A stretch of DNA of 12,580 bases from Planctomycetota bacterium (GTDB lineage: Bacteria > Planctomycetota > UBA8108), in assembly GCA_016928605.1 (NCBI GenBank), contig JAFGKN010000495.1, positions 1 through 12,580 on the forward strand. The letters are read 5' to 3'. The position numbers and the translations under genes were made by a program. Shown here piece by piece: positions 7,585 through 12,580 of the stretch (position 1 is the stretch's first letter; each line of letters starts with the position of its first letter). The notes under the pieces were generated by a model. It did no database searches. It was not told the DNA's origin and saw nothing but the letters and a program-made list of their open reading frames with translations.

Positions 7585-8685
7585 GTGGTTCAGAGAATCG
7601 ATCCGGATTCCAACCGCTTCCGCCAGATCGTCAGGGGAAAGATCAAGCAGAACCTGCGCAAGTACATCTCCCACGGCGAGCTGATCGGGAAGAAGGGCAA
7701 GGACATCGTCTCGATCCCGCTGCCGCAGATCGAGCTGCCGCGGTTCCGGTACGGCAGCGAGCAGAAGGGCGGCGTCGGCCAGGGGGAAGGCGAGGCGGGC
7801 ACTCCCATCAGCCTCGAGCCGGGCCAGGGACTGGGCGCCGGCCAGCACCCGGGCGATCATATCCTCGAGGTGGACGTGACTCTCGAGGATCTTGCGGAGA
7901 TCCTCGGCGAGGAGCTCGAGCTACCCCGCATAGAGCCTCGTGGAGAGAGGATGGCGGAGACCGCGAAGGACCGCTACACCGGGATCCGTCGCGTCGGCCC
8001 GGAGTCGCTCCGCCACTTCAAGAGGACCTTCCGCCAGGCTCTCAAGAGGCAGGTGATCTCGGGAGTGTACGATCCGGAGCATCCCGTGATCGTGCCCCTG
8101 CCCGAGGACGCGCGCTACCGAAGCTGGAAGTCCAGGTCGCTGCCCGAGGCGAGCGCGGTGATCATCTACATGATGGACGTCTCGGGATCGATGGGGCACG
8201 AGCAGAAGGAAATCGTCAGGATCGAGAGCTTCTGGATCGACACGTGGCTTCGCTCTCAGTACCGGCAGATGGACACGCGCTTCATCATCCACGATGCGGT
8301 GGCTCGGGAGGTCGATCGAGAGACGTTTTTCCACGTGAGGGAATCGGGAGGAACCCGCATATCATCCGCCTATCAGCTGTCGCGGGAGATCATCGAGAGC
8401 GACTACGATCCGGCGCAGTGGAACATCTACCCGTTTCATTTCTCGGACGGAGACAACTGGGGCGGGGAGGACACCGCCGTCTGCCTGCGCCTTCTCGAGG
8501 AGTTCTTCTTCGAGACGTGCAATGTCTTCTGCTACGGGCAGGTGAAGAGCGCGTACGGCAGCGGGCAGTTCATCAAGGACCTCAAGGAGCGCTTTCCAGA
8601 CCGGGAGCGGCTTCTCCTCTCGGAGATCAACTGCCGCGATGACATCGTGCGATCGATCAAGAGCTTCCTGGGAAAGGGCAGATGA
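7585..8685 (+). CDS. yhbH: DUF444 family protein with VWA-like domain (YhbH/YeaH)
   Basis: This 366-residue protein is the standard partner of PrkA. The N-terminus (IDPDSNRFRQIVRGKIKQNL) is the conserved family opening. A Gly/Gln-rich flexible stretch follows at about 70-95, then an acidic segment, then a von Willebrand A-type domain with a metal-site motif MDVSGSMG (Asp198, Ser200, Ser202) and a downstream GGTRISSAY (Thr257) fitting the MIDAS threonine. Such domains bind protein partners through a divalent metal; pairing of a VWA protein with an AAA+ protein recalls MoxR/VWA systems. The GTG start lies 7 bp after the prkA stop, with AAGAAGG (7566-7572) about 12 nt upstream, and no better start matches the family N-terminus. 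Its stop overlaps the spoVR start. The exact biochemical role is not established for the family. Confidence 0.93.
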   Translation: MVQRIDPDSNRFRQIVRGKIKQNLRKYISHGELIGKKGKDIVSIPLPQIELPRFRYGSEQKGGVGQGEGEAGTPISLEPGQGLGAGQHPGDHILEVDVTLEDLAEILGEELELPRIEPRGERMAETAKDRYTGIRRVGPESLRHFKRTFRQALKRQVISGVYDPEHPVIVPLPEDARYRSWKSRSLPEASAVIIYMMDVSGSMGHEQKEIVRIESFWIDTWLRSQYRQMDTRFIIHDAVAREVDRETFFHVRESGGTRISSAYQLSREIIESDYDPAQWNIYPFHFSDGDNWGGEDTAVCLRLLEEFFFETCNVFCYGQVKSAYGSGQFIKDLKERFPDRERLLLSEINCRDDIVRSIKSFLGKGR

Positions 8686-10169
8686 CAGCGACCGGCCTCA
8701 CCGCAGAGCTCGCCGAGACGGCCGCCGAGATCCGGCGGCACGCGAAGGACTACGGACTCGACTTCTTCGAGGTCGTCTTCGAGATGCTCTCCTCCGAGCA
8801 GATCAACATGGTCGCCGCGTACGGAGGATTTCCCACGCGCTATCCCCACTGGCGCTTCGGGATGGCCTACGACGAGCTCCAGAAGGGCTACGTCTTCGGG
8901 CTCCAGCGGATCTACGAGCTGGTGATCAACAACGATCCCTGTTACGCCTACCTGATGAAGGGGAACAGCCTCGTCGACCAGAAGCTGGTGATGGCGCACG
9001 TTTACGGCCATGCGGACTTCTTCCGGAACAACTGCTGGTTCCGCGAGACGAACCGCAAGATGATGGACGAGTTCGCCAACCACGGAGTCCGCGTCCGGCG
9101 CTACATCGAGCGATACGGGCTTCAGGCCGTGGAGGAGTTCCTCGAGAGCTGCCTGTCGCTCGAGAACCTGATCGACATCCATTCGCCCTTCATCCAGCGC
9201 AGGGCGCCGGGTCGCGAGGAGGAGCCGGAGATCCATCGCACGCAGCCTGCGCGCCTGCGCGCCAAGTCCTACATGGATTCCTTCGTCAACCCACCGGACG
9301 CCATCGAGGCCGAGCGGCGGCGCCTGGAGCAGGAGACACAGAAGAGGCACAAGTTCCCCGAGGAGCGGCAGCGGGACGTCCTGCTCTTCCTCATCGAGAA
9401 CGCGCCGCTCGAGCGCTGGCAGAAGGACATCCTCTCGATCATCCGCGAGGAGGCCTACTACTTCGCGCCCCAGGCGATGACCAAGATCATGAACGAGGGG
9501 TGGGCGAGCTACTGGCACTCGACGATCATGACCGAGAAGGTCTGCAACGCCTCGGAGATCGTGGACTACGCGGACCATCACGCGAGGACGATGGGAACGC
9601 AGCCGGGCCAGCTCAATCCGTACAAGATCGGCCTCGAGCTTTATCGGGACATAGAGGACCGCTGGAATCGCGGGCGCTTCGGCCCGGAGTGGGAGTCCTG
9701 CGATAGCGCCGAGAAGAAGGCGGCCTGGAATCTGGACGTGGGGCTGGGTCGCGATAAGATCTTCGAGGTCCGCGCCATCTACAACGACATCACGTTCATC
9801 GACGAGTTTCTCACCGAGGAGTTCTGCGAGCGGCACAAGCTCTTCACCTTCGAGTACAGCAAGCAGTCTCAGGCCTACGTGATCCAGAGCCGGGATTTCA
9901 AGGAGATCAAGCAGAAGCTCCTCTTCGAGCTCACCAACGCCGGGCAGCCCTTCATCTGCGTGGAGGATGCAAACTACAAGAATCGAGGCGAGCTCTACCT
10001 CTACCACGACTTTCAGGGCGTTCCGCTCAAGGCGGACAGCGCCAGGGAGACGCTGGCTCACCTCTTCAAGATCTGGGGGAGACCGGTGCACGTCGAGACC
10101 GCCACCGACAGGCGCCGCAAGCTCCTGACCTTCGACGGCTCCCGGCACGAGGAGAAGTTCATCAAGTGA
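8682..10169 (+). CDS. spoVR: SpoVR family protein (YcgB-like)
   Basis: This 495-residue complete SpoVR homologue is named for stage V sporulation (spore cortex) in Bacillus but is widespread in non-sporulating bacteria together with PrkA and DUF444. It has the family block MAHVYGHADFFRNNCWF, a second conserved region around EGWASYWHSTIM, and YADHHA nearby. The clustered His and acidic residues (HxxxHxDFF, WHS, DHH) resemble a metal-binding site, but that is inference and no activity is established. There is no signal peptide or membrane helix. The ATG overlaps the stop of the DUF444 gene in an ATGA junction, with GGAAAGGG (8671-8678) just upstream, so translation is coupled. The housekeeping-like setting gives no sign of sporulation genes here, so the role is probably in the general stress or starvation response. 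Confidence 0.95.
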   Translation: MTATGLTAELAETAAEIRRHAKDYGLDFFEVVFEMLSSEQINMVAAYGGFPTRYPHWRFGMAYDELQKGYVFGLQRIYELVINNDPCYAYLMKGNSLVDQKLVMAHVYGHADFFRNNCWFRETNRKMMDEFANHGVRVRRYIERYGLQAVEEFLESCLSLENLIDIHSPFIQRRAPGREEEPEIHRTQPARLRAKSYMDSFVNPPDAIEAERRRLEQETQKRHKFPEERQRDVLLFLIENAPLERWQKDILSIIREEAYYFAPQAMTKIMNEGWASYWHSTIMTEKVCNASEIVDYADHHARTMGTQPGQLNPYKIGLELYRDIEDRWNRGRFGPEWESCDSAEKKAAWNLDVGLGRDKIFEVRAIYNDITFIDEFLTEEFCERHKLFTFEYSKQSQAYVIQSRDFKEIKQKLLFELTNAGQPFICVEDANYKNRGELYLYHDFQGVPLKADSARETLAHLFKIWGRPVHVETATDRRRKLLTFDGSRHEEKFIK

Positions 10170-10243
10170 TCCGCTGACCCGAGCCGCAACAGCCGGATGC
10201 GGCAGCGAGGGACCGGAAGCCCCCGGCGGGCACGAGCCCATCA

Positions 10244-10265
10244 GACGGCCCGGCGCCGTCGTTTC
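10244..10265 (+). terminator. Weak hairpin after spoVR / before pepA
   Basis: GACGGC (10244-10249) and GCCGTC (10255-10260) form a 6-bp all-matched stem with a 5-nt loop, followed by GTTTC. The T-run is only three bases, so if it ends the prkA operon it does so weakly. It sits 18 nt before the pepA start and could equally affect pepA translation. Confidence 0.3.
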
Positions 10266-10278
10266 ATGGTTCTACGCG

Positions 10279-11811
10279 ATGGAAGCCATTCTGAAGAACG
10301 TCAAGGGAGCCGCGGCTGACCGGCTCATCCTTCTCGCCAAGGGAGACAAGGACTACGGCGGAGACGATGACCTGGATACGTCCGCCAGGGGTCTCGTCCG
10401 CCGCGCCATCCGGGGCGGGATGTTCCGCGGGGCGAGGGGAGAGGTCTTCCACCTCCTTCTGGAGAAGCGGTCGGCGACCGGTTGTCTGACGATGCTGGGG
10501 CTCGGCGAGAGGGAGAAGATCGACGGGGAGACCCTGCGCCGCGCCTTCGGGGCGCTGGCGAGGGCCACACGCCGCGATGCGCCCCGCCGTGCCTCCGCCG
10601 GCGACATCCAACTGCGGCTGGCGGACGCGCCCTCGCGCGAGGTCCTGGAGAAGGTCGGCTGGGAGGCCGGAGTGCGGGCGATGGTGGAGGGCTATGTCCT
10701 CGGCGGGTACTCCTTCGACGCCTGCAAGTCGAAGCGAAAGAGCCCCGGAGGCGCGCCGCTGCGGCTGGTCCTCGGTCCGGGAGCCATCGGCACGCGGCGG
10801 CAGCGGGAAGCCCGGGCGGGCCTGCGCATCGCCCGCGCCGTAGCCGAGGGTGTGCGTCTCGCGAGGGACCTCGCCAACACGCCGGGCAACGATCTCTACC
10901 CCGAGACGCTCGCACGGGAGGCTCGCAGGCTGGCCCGATCCACATCCCTCAGCTGCCGGATTCTCGGACCCCGCGAGCTCGCGCGCCTGTCGATGGGAGC
11001 CATGCTCGGCGTCGCCCAGGGGAGCGCTCACCCGCCTCGCCTGATCGTCCTGGAGTACCGTCCGGGGGGCCGGGCGCGGAAGACGCTGGCGATCGTGGGG
11101 AAGGCGGTGACCTTCGACAGCGGCGGCATATCGCTGAAGCCCGCCAAGGGCATGGAGGAGATGAAGTTCGACATGGCCGGCGGCGCGGCCGTGCTCGGAG
11201 CGATGGCGACCCTCGCGCGGCTGCGGCCGAAGGTGCGCCTGATCGGCATCGCCGCGGCCGTCGAGAATCTGCCCGGAGGCTCCGCGATCCGCCCGGGAGA
11301 CGTCCTGCGCTCCGCCTCGGGAAAGACGATCGAGGTGATCAGCACCGACGCCGAGGGACGTCTCGTGCTGGCGGACGCGATCCACTACGCGCGCCGCTTC
11401 CGGCCCGATGCGGTGATCGATATCGCTACCCTGACCGGAGCGGTGGTCGTCGCGCTCGGCCACGCGGCCAGCGGGCTCATCTCCACGGACCGCGATCTGG
11501 CGCGCCGGATCCTCAGCGCAGCGGACTCGAGCGGAGAGCGGGTCTGGGAGCTCCCCCTCTACAAGGAGTACTCGAGCGCGGTGCGGAGCAAGGTCGCTGA
11601 CGTGAAGAACGCCGCGGGCAGGGAGGCCGGCGCCTTGACGGCGGCCGCCTTCCTCGCCGGCTTCGCCGACGGGCTCTCCTGGGCGCACCTCGACATCGCC
11701 GGGACGGCCTGGACGGAGCGGACGGCGGGCTACCTCCCGGTCGGAGCGACGGGCGTCGGCGTCCGGCTCCTGACCGATCTGGCGCTTTCCCTTGCGAAGG
11801 GGCGGGGCTGA
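10279..11811 (+). CDS. pepA: Leucyl aminopeptidase, M17 (PepA) family
   Basis: This 510-residue cytosolic metallo-aminopeptidase would release N-terminal residues from peptides, as a hexamer with two metals per active site. The N-terminal macro-like domain is divergent; the C-terminal catalytic domain begins near residue 170. Active-site residues are in order and at a constant offset of 5 from E. coli PepA as I remember its numbering: Lys275 (VGK), Asp280 (FDSGG), Lys287, Asp298 (KFDMAGG), Asp357, Glu359 and Arg361. The signature NTDAEGRL reads STDAEGRL, with Ser355 in place of the usual Asn; all metal ligands are kept, so activity is expected. The ATG at 10279 is the only sensible start, although no clear Shine-Dalgarno precedes it. 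It is separated from spoVR by 109 bp and may be read through from it. The DNA-binding role of E. coli PepA cannot be assumed here. Confidence 0.95.
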   Translation: MEAILKNVKGAAADRLILLAKGDKDYGGDDDLDTSARGLVRRAIRGGMFRGARGEVFHLLLEKRSATGCLTMLGLGEREKIDGETLRRAFGALARATRRDAPRRASAGDIQLRLADAPSREVLEKVGWEAGVRAMVEGYVLGGYSFDACKSKRKSPGGAPLRLVLGPGAIGTRRQREARAGLRIARAVAEGVRLARDLANTPGNDLYPETLAREARRLARSTSLSCRILGPRELARLSMGAMLGVAQGSAHPPRLIVLEYRPGGRARKTLAIVGKAVTFDSGGISLKPAKGMEEMKFDMAGGAAVLGAMATLARLRPKVRLIGIAAAVENLPGGSAIRPGDVLRSASGKTIEVISTDAEGRLVLADAIHYARRFRPDAVIDIATLTGAVVVALGHAASGLISTDRDLARRILSAADSSGERVWELPLYKEYSSAVRSKVADVKNAAGREAGALTAAAFLAGFADGLSWAHLDIAGTAWTERTAGYLPVGATGVGVRLLTDLALSLAKGRG

Positions 11812-11917
11812 GGGTACCCCTTCTCCAGGAGCCTCCGGAGGAGCACCACAGGGCGTTCCCTGCCGGAGAGGCGCCCCGGCTCCTCGCGGCGGCAGCCAGC
11901 CCGGGCGGCATCTCGCT

Positions 11918-11946
11918 CTGGAAAGGCCTCACGTTCTTGGTATAAT
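11918..11946 (+). promoter_or_regulatory. Extended -10 promoter of the peptidyl-prolyl isomerase gene
   Basis: TATAAT (11941-11946) is a perfect -10 and is preceded by TGG, giving the extended form TGnTATAAT. At 17 bp upstream lies CTGGAA (11918-11923), a poor -35, which the extended -10 can offset. Transcription should start near 11953, leaving about a 44-nt leader. It is the strongest sigma-70-type signal in the window. Confidence 0.7.
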
Positions 11947-11958
11947 GCGGCCTTGGCT

Positions 11959-11976
11959 TGTGTTAGCTATGTGTTA
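11959..11976 (+). repeat. TGTGTTA direct repeat near the transcription start
   Basis: TGTGTTA (11959-11965) recurs as ATGTGTTA (11969-11976), with GTGTTA copies 11 bp apart, one helical turn, just downstream of the expected start. It sits where a repressor could act. Chance is possible for so short a repeat, though it is notable in this GC-rich sequence. Confidence 0.3.
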
Positions 11977-11996
11977 ACCGAAGGGAAAGGTCAGCG

Positions 11997-12580
11997 ATGA
12001 CGATCGCCCTCAGAAACAACAGCGAGTTGCGTGGTGGATTTCGCCGGGGGACCTTCTCGACCGCTCTGGCGGCGGTCTTCTTCCTGGGTGTTCCGGCCCG
12101 AGCCATCGAGGAGGTGCGCGCCTCCCACATCCTCGTGGTCAGCCAGGAGGAGGCTCTTCGTGTCCGGAGCGAGATCATCCAGAAGGGCGGCGACCTCCAG
12201 GCGTTTGCCGCCGCCTGTCTCGATCACTCGATGGACGCGACGACCAAGCCGCTGGGAGGAGACCTCGGCTGGTTTCCGCTGCGGGGGAAGATGGAGGCGC
12301 AGTTTGCCACCGCTGCCTTCGCCCTCAAGACCGGCGAGATCTCGCAGCCCGTCCAGTCGACGAGCGGATGGCATCTCATCTTCGCGCGGGACCGCCGCGA
12401 CCGCCCCATGGGGCAGCCGTCGGCGACCCCCTCGACTCCGGCGACCCCCTCGACTCCGGCGACCCCCTCGACTCCGACGACTCCGACGACTCCACCCGGA
12501 GACACAGGCTCTTCCGATGCCCTCATCCCCCCCCCGGCGCCGGGTGGAGAGACGCCGCAGCCGGACGCGACGGCGGTGGC
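11997..12580 (+). CDS. Exported parvulin-type peptidyl-prolyl isomerase (PpiC/PrsA-like), 3' end outside window
   Basis: The frame is open from ATG 11997 to the end of the window (194 full codons, no stop). AAAGG (11986-11990) lies 6 nt before the ATG. Residues 1-36 look like a Sec signal peptide: an N-region ending GGFRR, a hydrophobic core ALAAVFFLGV, and a PARA cleavage-like end. Residues about 41-136 form a parvulin domain with ASHILV, GGDLGWF, an F..AAFAL helix, GEISQPV and SGWHLIFA, the standard PpiC blocks, so it should catalyse proline isomerisation in secreted or outer-membrane proteins. The domain starts almost directly after the signal peptide, with no N-terminal SurA-like chaperone segment. 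It is followed by a Thr/Pro/Ser-rich low-complexity tail with ATPSTP repeats. The RRGTF sequence does not fit the Tat motif well. What follows the tail is unseen. Confidence 0.88.
   Translation, partial: MTIALRNNSELRGGFRRGTFSTALAAVFFLGVPARAIEEVRASHILVVSQEEALRVRSEIIQKGGDLQAFAAACLDHSMDATTKPLGGDLGWFPLRGKMEAQFATAAFALKTGEISQPVQSTSGWHLIFARDRRDRPMGQPSATPSTPATPSTPATPSTPTTPTTPPGDTGSSDALIPPPAPGGETPQPDATAV
12421..12492 (+). repeat. In-frame 18-bp and 9-bp tandem repeats encoding a Thr/Pro-rich linker
   Basis: Three exact copies of an 18-bp unit beginning CGGCGACCCC (12421-12438, 12439-12456, 12457-12474) are followed by two copies of CGACGACTC (12475-12492). They encode ATPSTP-type units in the isomerase tail. 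Unit lengths are multiples of three, so copy-number change would alter linker length without breaking the frame. Confidence 0.85.

Noticed and set aside
11812..11917. Terminator after pepA
   Set aside because: Short inverted repeats such as GGGTACCCC and CCTCCGGAGG exist, but none is followed by a T-run and the stems are short.

Overview
The window is a GC-rich stretch of bacterial chromosome (roughly two thirds G+C by eye) with every recognisable gene on the + strand. It shows strong C/G-ending codon use, purine-rich Shine-Dalgarno sites and no mobile elements, tRNA, rRNA or CRISPR. The gene set suggests an environmental bacterium from a GC-rich deep-branching phylum such as Acidobacteriota, Eisenbacteria or Gemmatimonadota. 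The window itself cannot settle the phylum.

Layout from left to right: the C-terminal end of a probable membrane-anchored peptidase-MA-type metallohydrolase (1-462); a two-gene two-component system with a soluble sensorless histidine kinase (606-1340) and an NtrC-type sigma-54-activating response regulator (1346-2743); a 471-bp regulatory interval; dnaK (3215-5137); a 391-bp leader region; the prkA / DUF444 (YhbH-YeaH) / SpoVR stress operon (5529-10169); a leucyl aminopeptidase of the PepA family (10279-11811); and the start of an exported parvulin-type peptidyl-prolyl isomerase with a Thr/Pro-rich repeat tail that runs off the right end (11997-12580).

The most interesting signal is regulatory. 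Upstream of dnaK there is a very good sigma-54 (-24/-12) promoter, TGGTACAGGATTTGCA, at 3006-3021. About 124 and 164 bp upstream of its expected start lie two near-identical 15-bp palindromes, CTGTCA-N3-TGACAG and CTGCCA-N3-TGGCAG, with centres exactly 40 bp apart. That is the usual layout of an enhancer for an NtrC-type activator, and the gene just upstream encodes such an activator. A third copy of the palindrome (CTGCCA-N3-TGGCAC) lies in front of the kinase/regulator operon. The inferred circuit is a two-component system that controls its own operon and drives dnaK through sigma-54. This would be an unusual mode of heat-shock chaperone control, since no CIRCE element is visible.

The dnaK transcript would carry a structured leader of about 180 nt containing a diverged 60-bp tandem repeat. 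A related hairpin-forming element recurs in the leader of prkA. Together this suggests a protein-quality and stress-control island: DnaK, the PrkA/YeaH/SpoVR starvation module, an aminopeptidase and a periplasmic foldase, partly under one regulator. The gene identities are secure. The regulatory links are inferences from sequence.
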